A stretch of DNA of 34,110 nt from a virus: positions 1 through 34,110 of the IMG/VR virus record IMGVR_UViG_3300023301_000047, one strand, 5' to 3'. The position numbers and the translations under genes are program-made. Positions within the stretch are counted from its first letter, which is position 1. Each line of letters opens with the position of its first letter. Positions 21,209-27,980 of this stretch are shown piece by piece. The notes beneath the pieces were generated by a model. That model was not told the origin of the DNA. It worked only from the letters and a program-made list of their open reading frames with translations, and ran no database searches.

Positions 21209-22186
21209 ATGCCACAGCCAACAATCAGTAACGTCCATGTTGACGCAATTCTGACAAACATCTCTGTTGCTTATATGCAAAAAGCGGAGAACATGATCGC
21301 GGATAAGGTTTTCCCGGTCGTTCCAGTTGACAAGAAATCAAATAAGTATTTCAAATATGACAAAAATGACTGGTTCCGTGACGAGGCTCAGCGTCGCGCT
21401 CCGGGTACTGAGTCAGCCGGTGGCGGTTACAACCTGTCTACTGACACTTATAGTGCTGATGTGTTTGCGTTCCATAAGGACGTTGATGATCAAACACTGG
21501 CGAACGCTGATACGCCTTTGAATCCTCTGCGTGAGGCTTCAGAGTTCGTTACTAGCCGTCTGCTGCTTCGTCGGGAAGTTCAGTTTATTGCTGACTTCAT
21601 GACTACGAGTGTGTGGGGAACGGATGTCGCGGGTGTTGCTGCTTCTCCTTCCTCCGGTCAGTTCATTCAATGGAATGAATACACTACGTCGGATCCGATT
21701 GAAAACATTGAGGCTGCTAAAGAGAAGATTCTTTCAACCACTGGTTTTGAAGGAAACACTCTTGTTCTTGGTTATCAGGTTTTCCGTCAACTGAAGAATC
21801 ATCCCGACGTTATTGATCGCTACAAATACACCACGTCAAGTGTTGTTACTGAAGAAATGTTGGCTCGTCTTTTCGGTGTGGATCGTATTCTTATCGCTAA
21901 GTCGGTTCGTGCAACTAACGCTGAAGGTTTGACTGGGGCTTACGCATTCAACTTTGGTAAGGCTGCCTGCCTTCTCCATGTTGCTACAAGTCCGGGTCTT
22001 ATGACTCCTTCTGCCGGTTACATTTTTGCTTGGACTGGCGTTTCGGGTGGTTTGGGTTCCACGATTGGTACTTCACAGTTCCGCATGGAAAGCCTGAAGG
22101 CTGCTCGTATTGAGGCTGAAGTCGCATTTGATAATAAAGTTGTGGCTACCGATCTTGGCTACTTCTTTGCAACTGCTGTTGCGTAA
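21209..22186 (+). CDS. Major capsid protein (325 aa)
   Basis: The ATG follows TAGGAGGAATAGAAA. The product resembles HK97-fold major capsid proteins of the type encoded with DUF2190 decorators: an N-terminal MIADKVFPVVPVDKKSNKYFKY, a helix (PLREASEFVTSRLLLRREVQF), a DPIENIEAAKEKI spine region, LVLGYQVFRQLKNHPD and a C-terminal beta region. Length is typical. A terminator follows directly, as expected for the most highly expressed virion gene. Confidence 0.9.
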   Translation: MPQPTISNVHVDAILTNISVAYMQKAENMIADKVFPVVPVDKKSNKYFKYDKNDWFRDEAQRRAPGTESAGGGYNLSTDTYSADVFAFHKDVDDQTLANADTPLNPLREASEFVTSRLLLRREVQFIADFMTTSVWGTDVAGVAASPSSGQFIQWNEYTTSDPIENIEAAKEKILSTTGFEGNTLVLGYQVFRQLKNHPDVIDRYKYTTSSVVTEEMLARLFGVDRILIAKSVRATNAEGLTGAYAFNFGKAACLLHVATSPGLMTPSAGYIFAWTGVSGGLGSTIGTSQFRMESLKAARIEAEVAFDNKVVATDLGYFFATAVA

Positions 22187-22204
22187 CTTTTAATTGATAC
22201 CCTT

Positions 22205-22248
22205 AGAGGGGGTCGGTGGGTTGATCCCTACCGGCCCTCTTTACTTTT
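22205..22248 (+). terminator. Rho-independent terminator after capsid gene
   Basis: AGAGGG...GGTxGGG pairs with CCCTACCGGCCCTCT around a TTGAT loop, with one bulge, and is followed by TTTACTTTT. It sits in the 73-base gap between capsid and connector genes, probably limiting transcription of the less-needed connector and tail genes. Confidence 0.8.
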
Positions 22249-22259
22249 AAGGAGTTTTA

Positions 22260-22673
22260 ATGTCTTGGTCATACAGTGGGGATCCTTCTACTTCTGCTAA
22301 GGATAAAGTCAGGTTTCTTGTTGGGGACACTGATACTGAAGATCAGTTGTTAAATGATGCTGAAGTGCTTTACGTTATTACGGAGTCAGGTGGGTCTATT
22401 TATCAGTCGGCTCACGATGCTGCTTACGCGATTGCGTCTAAGTTCACTCGCATGGCTTCGAGTAAAAGTGTTGGGGACATGTCGGTTTCTTACAGTGACC
22501 GGGCTTCTTCTTATTTTTCTTTGGCTAAAGCATTGTTGGAGTTGGGTGCCCGTCGTCAGCCTCCTACCCCGTGGATTAGTCCTGAAAACATTGTGAGGGC
22601 TTCAGAAAAAGATATGCCACCTGCGAATGGTACGGAGTTTTATACGGGTCAAACGGATTATTTGAGGCCCTAA
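22260..22673 (+). CDS. Head-tail connector (adaptor) protein (137 aa)
   Basis: The ATG at 22260 follows AAGGAG at five bases. The product has the gp6/gp15-type adaptor pattern: DKVRFLVGDTDTEDQLLNDAEV, then helical segments (AHDAAYAIASKFTRMAS, SYFSLAKALLELGARR) and an extended C-terminus. Adaptors form the ring directly below the portal after DNA packaging. Its place right after the capsid gene agrees. Confidence 0.82.
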   Translation: MSWSYSGDPSTSAKDKVRFLVGDTDTEDQLLNDAEVLYVITESGGSIYQSAHDAAYAIASKFTRMASSKSVGDMSVSYSDRASSYFSLAKALLELGARRQPPTPWISPENIVRASEKDMPPANGTEFYTGQTDYLRP

Positions 22674-22675
22674 TC

Positions 22676-23005
22676 ATGGCTATTTCCAGAGAGTTTCTTC
22701 CTTTAATGTTAGAAACTGTTGTTTTAAGAGTTCAATCTTCAATTGATAAATATGGTAAGCAGTCTTATTCTGGTTCTGGTGTTTCTTTTCGTGCGCGAAT
22801 CATTTTGAGTGAAAGAATTTTGCGTGATAATGACGGTCGTGAAATTGTTGAGGCTGGCCGCGCTATTTTGTATGGTTCTACCTCTGTGAGTTCAAATGGT
22901 CATATTACGTTGCCGGACGGTTCTTCACCTAAAATTACTTCTGTTTCAACAATTCAGGATGAGGACGGGGATCATCATTCTGTTGTTGGGTTTGGTCAAG
23001 GATAA
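22676..23005 (+). CDS. Head-tail stopper / head closure protein (109 aa)
   Basis: The small beta-rich product has VSFRARIILSERILRDNDGREIVEAG and ending SVSTIQDEDGDHHSVVGFGQG. This pattern is typical of head-closure (stopper) proteins with a beta-barrel, which seal the connector until infection. Size and position between adaptor and neck protein fit. Its TAATG stop overlaps the next start. Confidence 0.72.
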   Translation: MAISREFLPLMLETVVLRVQSSIDKYGKQSYSGSGVSFRARIILSERILRDNDGREIVEAGRAILYGSTSVSSNGHITLPDGSSPKITSVSTIQDEDGDHHSVVGFGQG

Positions 23006-23421
23006 TGGTTAAAAGATCAGTTGCGATTAAAAACCTTGATCCTTTGATGAAGGCTTTTGCTTTGGCGGGTAAGGATGCTGCCCGGTTTGCTGCGAAGGCT
23101 TTGAAAGAAGAGGCTGATGAGGCTTTCTTGATTTCTCAGGCTGTGGTTCCTGTTATGACTGGTGCCCTGTTAACTTCTGGTGAGGTGAGAGGCCCTTTTG
23201 TTCGTGGCCCTATTGTGGAGGCTTTCATAAATTACGGTGGCCCGGCTGCCCCTTACGCTATTTACGTTCACGAGTTGCCACCTTCTAGGGCAAAGCATGA
23301 CCCTCCTACTCGTTGGAAGTACCTAGAAAACCCTGTGAGGCTTTATTCTGAGGGTATGGCTGAGCGTATGACTGTGCGTGTTTTGGATATGGTTAATAGA
23401 AGATTCGAGATTGGATCATGA
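23005..23421 (+). CDS. HK97 gp10-like neck/tail completion protein (138 aa)
   Basis: The ATG overlaps the previous stop. The pattern VPVMTGALLTSGEVRGP followed by GPAAPYAIYVHEL and PTRWKYLENP is that of HK97 gp10-like proteins, which have a helix, a TGxL turn and a beta-sheet and help join head and tail. The stop overlaps the tail terminator start (ATGA at 23418-23421). Length is normal for the family. Confidence 0.8.
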   Translation: MVKRSVAIKNLDPLMKAFALAGKDAARFAAKALKEEADEAFLISQAVVPVMTGALLTSGEVRGPFVRGPIVEAFINYGGPAAPYAIYVHELPPSRAKHDPPTRWKYLENPVRLYSEGMAERMTVRVLDMVNRRFEIGS

Positions 23422-23822
23422 CTACTATTTTAGAGGCGGTTGGAGATTATTTACAGGCTCAGGGTCAGGGTACTTTAGGGACTGATTTATTTTTGGCCGT
23501 AATGCCGAATAGCCCTAATGCGTGTGTAGCCGTTTACGAAAATTCTGGAAGTAAACCTTCTTTTACTATGGGGACGGATCCGTGGGCTATTGACCGACCT
23601 TTGATTCAAGTAATTGTTCGTTCTAGTGAGGGTGATTATCCGGCTGCTCGTGACAAAGCACAGGCTATCCGTGTTTTGTTAGGTTCTTTGATTGATGTAA
23701 CTATTTCTGGTGTGAAAATTATGCGAGTTGAAAGTCAGGGTTCTGTTATTCCGATGGGAGACGATGAAAACCTTCGTTCGATGATTTCAATAAACTTTGA
23801 GTGCATGATTTCCTATGAGTGA
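23418..23822 (+). CDS. Tail terminator protein (134 aa)
   Basis: The product begins with a helix (ILEAVGDYLQAQG), then VAVYENSGSKPS, WAIDRPLIQVIVRSSEGDYPAARDKAQAIRVLLG and VIPMGDDENLRSMISINFECMI. This is the usual layout of the tail-terminator/minor capsid fold that forms a hexameric cap on the tail tube. The preceding genes give the standard adaptor, stopper, neck, terminator order. The last codons overlap the ATG of the Com-like gene at 23815. Confidence 0.82.
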   Translation: MTTILEAVGDYLQAQGQGTLGTDLFLAVMPNSPNACVAVYENSGSKPSFTMGTDPWAIDRPLIQVIVRSSEGDYPAARDKAQAIRVLLGSLIDVTISGVKIMRVESQGSVIPMGDDENLRSMISINFECMISYE

Positions 23823-23955
23823 TGCTTATGGTCGTGGTGTGGTTACGGATAAGGCACCGAGGTGTTGGAGATGTAACAGGGTTATAGCGTTTTTTGTTTC
23901 GCGTCCTTGGTCTTTGCAATGTTCTCGCTGTAAGGCAGAAAACAGAAACAAGTAA
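23815..23955 (+). CDS. Com-like zinc ribbon microprotein (46 aa)
   Basis: The ATG at 23815 lies inside the end of the tail terminator gene and the frame runs 46 codons to TAA. The product has CWRCN and, fifteen residues later, CSRCKAENRNK, a four-Cys zinc ribbon. Mu Com, a translational activator that binds the mom mRNA, is the best-known small protein of this design, so an RNA-binding role is possible. No mom-like gene is visible nearby. The overlap with the previous gene and the Cys pattern support coding. Confidence 0.72.
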   Translation: MSDAYGRGVVTDKAPRCWRCNRVIAFFVSRPWSLQCSRCKAENRNK

Positions 23956-23963
23956 GGATTAGT

Positions 23964-24218
23964 ATGAGTAATTTTATTGATGATCTTGATTCTTTGATTG
24001 GTAAATCTTTTGTGTCTCCTAATAAGTGTAAAGTTTGGCTTATCATGCATAAATTACAACCGGATGAGGCCGCTAAGTTAAATGAGTTGATAAATAATAC
24101 TTCCGTGAGTGCTAATTCTATTTCTAAAATTCTTTATCAGAATAAGCATTTTTTGAGCGGGGCTATTGTGAGCCGTCATCGAAGGCGATCTTCTGGTACA
24201 GGCTGTGCATGTCCGTAG
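23964..24218 (+). CDS. HTH-like small protein with RHRR-CxC tail (84 aa)
   Basis: The ATG follows AAGGATTAGT. The product has a helical repeat (KVWLIMHKLQPDEAAKLNELINN), an S-x-NSISKIL helix, an AIVSRHRRRSS segment and a CACP end. This resembles a family of small actinophage proteins with a ClgR/resolvase-like helix-turn-helix ending in RHRRGxCxC. In related phages it often sits next to terminase or metallophosphoesterase genes. DNA binding is inferred; whether it is a terminase small subunit cannot be decided. Confidence 0.62.
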   Translation: MSNFIDDLDSLIGKSFVSPNKCKVWLIMHKLQPDEAAKLNELINNTSVSANSISKILYQNKHFLSGAIVSRHRRRSSGTGCACP

Positions 24219-24469
24219 AGCCAATGATTATTGTTTTGGCGGCTGATAACCATATTTGGTTAGACAGTGACAGCCTTATTTCTTATTTGCGTTTCATGGA
24301 AACTCAGGCTCAAAAAACTTGTGAAGATGCGCGTAGCGTCGCGGATTTTAGTAGAGCAGTTGCCGCTTATACGTCACAGGACGTGATTAGGCAGATTGCT
24401 GATGGTCTTGTCTGTACGTCTATGACTATGGCCGAAAAGGTTAGGAGTAGGCGTGAGTCTCGAAGATGA
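24209..24469 (+). CDS. Hypothetical protein (86 aa)
   Basis: The ATG at 24209 overlaps the end of the HTH gene by ten bases. The product begins MSVEPMIIVLAADNHIWLDSD and is mostly helical after that, with a basic end (KVRSRRESRR). No family is recognised. It overlaps the metallophosphoesterase start by 17 bases, so the three genes form a tightly coupled set. Confidence 0.65.
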   Translation: MSVEPMIIVLAADNHIWLDSDSLISYLRFMETQAQKTCEDARSVADFSRAVAAYTSQDVIRQIADGLVCTSMTMAEKVRSRRESRR

Positions 24470-25640
24470 TCTTGAGTCACTAATTAGTGTTGGTGAAACA
24501 AGCAACTATAAAAATGTGGTTGCTAAGCATCCTTCGGGTTGGGAGCCGGGGGTTGCTTGGAATGGTGAAACGGGTACTTTGACTTCGCAACCTTTGGAGT
24601 CAGAGCCGAACGACTGGTCTGAGTTGCTTGCCGTGTGGGATCTTGACCCAACTATTTTTGAGGTTATTGAGCCTGTGCAGTTCAGGGCGTGGGATGCGAA
24701 CACTGGTGCTGGTGTGTTAAAGCGTTTGTACTATTACAGGGCTTCAATTAGAAGGCGCGTGGAGTCCCGTAAGTCCGTAGATGAGTTACTGGCGGTTATT
24801 GGAAAGAAAGTACCTAAAAAGCCTCCTGTTGCCACGGGTGAGGGGTTTGTTTACTGCGTCCCGGCGGGTGATTTGCAGTTGGGTAAGCCTGACGGTGATG
24901 GGACTGAAGGAACAATTGCACGTTTTTTGACCAAAACTGATTTAGCGGTGACACGTTTGAAGGAGTTGAGGAAAATTGGTCGTGAAGTGGATTCGATTAT
25001 GTTGCCGTGGCTTGGTGATTGTATTGAGGGTTTGGTATCTCAAGGCGGTGCTTTGGCTGCGGCTGGTCGGCTTGATTTGACGTTGACTGAGCAGTTGCGT
25101 GTTTATCGGCGGCTCATGTTGCATCAGATTCAGCAGTTCGCTCCGTTGGCTTCCAAAATTATTGTTCCGGTCGTTCCCGGTAATCATGATGAGGTTCAAA
25201 GGGTGGGTAAAATTCAGCGTCGGTATGACGATTCTTGGGCTATTGAAGGGGCTGTGGCGGTCGCTGACGCACTTAAACTGATTCCGGGTTATGAACATGT
25301 GTCTTTTGTTTTCCCCGGCTTTGATGAACTAACAATTACCCTTGACGTTGGTGGGACAGCAGTTGGTTTTGCTCACGGGCATCAATTTGGTAGGGATCCT
25401 GTTAAATGGTGGTCAGGTCAGGCTCATGGAATGCAAGATATTGGTTCGGCCACATTACTTTTAGGCGCTCATTTGCATCATTTGAGGATTGAGCAAGGTG
25501 GGGCTAAAACTTTTATTCAAATTCCCGCTTTGGACGGTGGTTCGACGTGGTGGAAACATAAAACTGGTCAGGATTCCCCTGCCGGTATGATGAGTTTGCT
25601 TATTGGGCATGGTGGCTGGAAAGATCTAGTGTTGTTATGA
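24453..25640 (+). CDS. Calcineurin-like metallophosphoesterase (395 aa)
   Basis: The GTG at 24453 is the only start compatible with the N-terminus. Metallophosphoesterase motifs appear in order: PAGDLQLGK (Asp140, with Gln in place of the usual His), GDCIEG (Asp189), GNHDE (243-247), GHQFGRD (His310) and GAHLHH (His340, His342). These residues bind two metal ions in nucleases and phosphodiesterases of this superfamily. The N-terminal 120 residues are a separate region with Trp-rich, winged-helix-like sequence. Similar proteins occur in actinophages beside small HTH genes; DNA cleavage or repair is possible, but the substrate is not known. Confidence 0.82.
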   Translation: MSLEDDLESLISVGETSNYKNVVAKHPSGWEPGVAWNGETGTLTSQPLESEPNDWSELLAVWDLDPTIFEVIEPVQFRAWDANTGAGVLKRLYYYRASIRRRVESRKSVDELLAVIGKKVPKKPPVATGEGFVYCVPAGDLQLGKPDGDGTEGTIARFLTKTDLAVTRLKELRKIGREVDSIMLPWLGDCIEGLVSQGGALAAAGRLDLTLTEQLRVYRRLMLHQIQQFAPLASKIIVPVVPGNHDEVQRVGKIQRRYDDSWAIEGAVAVADALKLIPGYEHVSFVFPGFDELTITLDVGGTAVGFAHGHQFGRDPVKWWSGQAHGMQDIGSATLLLGAHLHHLRIEQGGAKTFIQIPALDGGSTWWKHKTGQDSPAGMMSLLIGHGGWKDLVLL

Positions 25641-25867
25641 CCAGTGAGGAACATGCCGATGGAGTTGAAACCATTGTTGCCTCTTTGCGGAACCGTATTC
25701 TTGGGGTTGGCGCTGATCAGTATGATGACGGTTCGGGCACACAGAGGTTTGAAAACAGGCCGCTAAATAGTATTGTCACGGACGCTGTTGAAGAAATTGA
25801 TGACCTGATTGTGTATTTGTCTCAAATAAGAATGAGACTTACTGGAATCAATTTGCCAAAAGAATGA
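25637..25867 (+). CDS. Small acidic helical phage protein (76 aa)
   Basis: The ATG overlaps the phosphoesterase stop (ATGA). The 76-residue product has RNRILGVGADQYDDG, then RFENRPLNSIVTDAVEEIDDLIVYLSQIRMRL. The EEIDDLxxYL helix is reminiscent of MazG-like or other all-alpha NTP pyrophosphohydrolases, but the protein is too short for a confident call. It ends the tightly packed gene set before a 142-base gap. Confidence 0.6.
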   Translation: MTSEEHADGVETIVASLRNRILGVGADQYDDGSGTQRFENRPLNSIVTDAVEEIDDLIVYLSQIRMRLTGINLPKE

Positions 25868-25881
25868 AACAAACTCAAGAC

Positions 25882-25903
25882 TTTCACATATTTGCTTTAG
25901 ACT
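25882..25903 (+). promoter_or_regulatory. Possible promoter in the 142-base gap before tail genes
   Basis: TTTCACA (25882-25888) and TTAGACT (25897-25903) repeat the words seen at 14253-14277. The rest of the gap (25904-26009) holds a direct repeat GTGATCCTCGTGATCCT and an imperfect palindrome centred on GGATCC near 25983, just before the AGGAGG of the next gene. It has no T-run, so a terminator is unlikely. Confidence 0.35.
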
Positions 25904-26009
25904 GTGTGTAGTAGTTGATCGTACCCCTAGTGGGTCTAATCCGTCACTACATCGTGATCCTCGTGATCCTTGAGGCGGTGCGGATCCACGCTGCCATCAG
26001 GAGGATTCA

Positions 26010-26222
26010 GTGCCGTACAAGGTACTTACAGGATTGTCTTACCCGCCGGATAAACGTGCTGAGGTGGGATCCATTGTTGATGATATTCCTGCGAAATCAG
26101 TTAAGTGGCTGTTGGAAAAAGGCCATATTGAAAGTGTCGGTGCTACTTCTAGTGCCAAAATTGCTTCTGATTTTAAGGTAAACATAATCACGGAGCCTGT
26201 TGCCAAGGATGGTGAAAAGTAA
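26010..26222 (+). CDS. Small phage protein before the tail tube genes (70 aa)
   Basis: The GTG start follows AGGAGG (25999-26004) at five bases. The product contains VLTGLSYPPDKRAEVGSIVDDIP followed by KSVKWLLEKGHIESVG, a pattern of short actinophage proteins found between connector and tail genes; their role is unknown. The stop abuts the tail tube ATG (TAATG). Confidence 0.72.
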   Translation: MPYKVLTGLSYPPDKRAEVGSIVDDIPAKSVKWLLEKGHIESVGATSSAKIASDFKVNIITEPVAKDGEK

Positions 26223-26941
26223 TGGCTTTTATTCACGGAAAAAATACAGCCGTTTTTGTTAACGGATCTAACCTTTCTTCTTATTTTAATGACTCTAGTG
26301 TTTCTCAAGACGTTGAAGTTGCTGAAACAACTACTTTTGGTAGTAACGCTAAAACGTACATAACTGGTTTGAGGGACGGAACCATGAGTGCTGACGGCAT
26401 GTTTGACGGAGCGTTAGGAGCAGTTGACAATGTTCTCTCTGGCATAATTGGTTCTACGGCTGCTGACGTGGTTTCGATGCTTCCAGAGGGTGCTGTTGCT
26501 GGAAAACCTTCGTACTCCGCTGCTGCGCGGGAAACTTCCTATGAAGTTTCTAGCCCAGTTGGGGATGTTGTTTCGGCAAGTATGGAAGTGCAAGCAACTG
26601 GCGGTATTGACCGGGGTTTAGTTCTTATCGGTCTTTCTGCTGTGTCAACAGTTTCTAATTCGAGTTCAATAGATAACGCTGCGGGTACTTCCAATGGTGG
26701 GGTTGGTTACTTACACGTCACTTCAAACACTCGTAACGGTTTGACAGCCTTTTCGGTTCAGGATAGCGCCGATAACATTACTTTCGCTGATTTAGTTACG
26801 TTTACAAGCGTATCTACTTTGACGACAGGCGGCGAACGTATCGCCGTTTCAGGTTCGGTGGGTAGATATGTACGCACCGAAGTAACCCCCGGAGGTTCTT
26901 CCGGGTCAGTCACCTACACAATGGCGTTTGCCCGGAAATAA
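26222..26941 (+). CDS. Tail tube protein paralogue with extra C-terminal domain (239 aa)
   Basis: The N-terminal 140 residues have the tail tube pattern: MAFIHGKNTAVFVNGSNL, DVEVAETTTFGSNAKTYITGL and DGTMSADGMFDGA. They align well with the next gene. Residues about 150-239 are an added beta-sandwich, probably Ig-like (YLHVTSNTRNGL, FSVQDSADNITFADLVTF, GRYVRTEV), which in other phages projects from the tail surface. This suggests a decorated tube subunit or a specialised tail-tip or terminator subunit. It could be the main tube protein; the sequence does not settle which copy dominates. Confidence 0.78.
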   Translation: MAFIHGKNTAVFVNGSNLSSYFNDSSVSQDVEVAETTTFGSNAKTYITGLRDGTMSADGMFDGALGAVDNVLSGIIGSTAADVVSMLPEGAVAGKPSYSAAARETSYEVSSPVGDVVSASMEVQATGGIDRGLVLIGLSAVSTVSNSSSIDNAAGTSNGGVGYLHVTSNTRNGLTAFSVQDSADNITFADLVTFTSVSTLTTGGERIAVSGSVGRYVRTEVTPGGSSGSVTYTMAFARK

Positions 26942-26952
26942 GGAGGAGCCTA

Positions 26953-27381
26953 ATGGCTTTTACACATGGTAAGAAATCGGTAATTAAAGTTGATAACTCG
27001 TCAGGAACACTTACAGACATTAGTGCTTTCTGCGAGGATGTAAGTCTTTCACGAGATATTGAAACCGCTGAAGTAACGACTTTCGGTAATAACGCTAAGG
27101 CGTACATTACTGGTTTGACGGACGCTACTATTTCGTTTAGTGGCAAGTTTGACGCTGCCAGTGCTACCGCTATTGATCCTGTTCTTACAGGGATTCTTGG
27201 TCAAGATGCCACAGTTTCGTGGGCTTACCGGATCAGTAGTGCCGTAGTTGGTGCCACAAACCCTGAGTACCAAGGTGAAGGTATTCTTACTTCATATGAG
27301 GTTTCGGGTGGAGTTGGGGATGCTGTTACTTTCTCCGCTGAACTTCAATGCACGGGTGTAATCACTCGCGCTGTTGCTTAA
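26953..27381 (+). CDS. Tail tube protein paralogue, short form (142 aa)
   Basis: The ATG follows AAGGAGGAGCCTA, a very strong ribosome binding site. The product matches the previous gene from end to end of its tube domain: MAFTHGKKSVIKV, DIETAEVTTFGNNAKAYITGL and DATISFSGKFDAA, ending in TSYEVSGGVGDAVTFSAELQCTGVI. It lacks the Ig-like extension. Tandem long and short tube genes imply either mixed tails or one specialised copy. Confidence 0.8.
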   Translation: MAFTHGKKSVIKVDNSSGTLTDISAFCEDVSLSRDIETAEVTTFGNNAKAYITGLTDATISFSGKFDAASATAIDPVLTGILGQDATVSWAYRISSAVVGATNPEYQGEGILTSYEVSGGVGDAVTFSAELQCTGVITRAVA

Positions 27382-27430
27382 CCTGTAAGTCCTAATCGTG
27401 GGCCAAGTGCCCCTTACGGAAAGAGAAAAA

Positions 27431-27802
27431 GTGTCCTTACGCGAAAAGATTTTGGCTGCGGAAGATATTGAGTCGGAAATGGTTGAAGTCCCAGAATGGG
27501 GTGTCACTGTTGAAGTTCGAGGAATGAACGGTGCTGATCGTTCACGGATTTTGGAAGCGGCGGCATCTAGTGAAGATGGAAAAGTCAGTGTCGGTTCTAT
27601 GTATGGCGAGACTGTAATCGCTTCTACTTACGATCCCGAAACGGGTGAAAGAGTATTTACGAGTTCCGATTTTGATTCCTTAATGGCTAAGAGTGCGTCC
27701 GCAATTGACCGTTTGGCTACGGTTGGGATGCGTATGTCTGCGATGGATAAAGAGGCGACCGACGAAGCGAAGGTCACGTTTCCTGAAGAATCCGCATCGT
27801 AG
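27431..27802 (+). CDS. Tail assembly chaperone, gpG-like (123 aa)
   Basis: An open frame begins at a GTG at 27398, but a GTG at 27431 has GGAAAGAG five bases upstream and gives MSLREKILAAEDI...VPEWGVTVEVRGMNGADR, the usual start of this family. The protein assists tape measure folding and tube assembly. The frame ends in TAG at 27800, while an overlapping downstream frame carries the typical second domain, so a fused product is expected by ribosomal frameshifting. It lies between tube and tape measure genes as usual. Confidence 0.8.
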   Translation: MSLREKILAAEDIESEMVEVPEWGVTVEVRGMNGADRSRILEAAASSEDGKVSVGSMYGETVIASTYDPETGERVFTSSDFDSLMAKSASAIDRLATVGMRMSAMDKEATDEAKVTFPEESAS

Positions 27803-27965
27803 GTTTCTGTTTGAGTTAGCAGAAAAACTTGGTCGAACGGTGGGTGAGTTGCTTTATGGCTCGTCTTCTTACAGGCCGATCACTTCGTCTGAATTAACGG
27901 AGTGGTCGGCATTGTGGGAGTTGAGGGCGTATGAGTCTGAGAAGGCTTCAAGACGTAGGAATTGA
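27783..27965 (+). CDS. gpT-like extension of the chaperone, made by +1 frameshift
   Basis: This frame has no own start with a ribosome binding site and encodes RRFLFELAEKLGRTVGELL...TSSELTEWSALWELRAYE, the typical C-terminal half of the gpGT fusion. It lies in the +1 frame (or -2) relative to the chaperone. At 27779-27782 TTTC would let tRNA-Phe slip from TTT to TTC, then read CTG AAG, which makes this the best shift site visible. The fusion would span 27431-27965. Confidence 0.7.
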   Translation: MKNPHRRFLFELAEKLGRTVGELLYGSSSYRPITSSELTEWSALWELRAYESEKASRRRN

Positions 27966-27980
27966 TAAGGAGGTGTCAGG

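Noticed and set aside
25904-26009. A tRNA or structured RNA in the longest gap
   Set aside because: I could not fold a cloverleaf or find conserved tRNA arm sequences; only a short direct repeat and an imperfect palindrome are present.
25915-26181. An 88-codon + strand frame in the gap before the tail tube genes
   Set aside because: It overlaps the better-supported 26010 gene, lacks a ribosome binding site, and its product is Arg/Leu-rich like a shadow.
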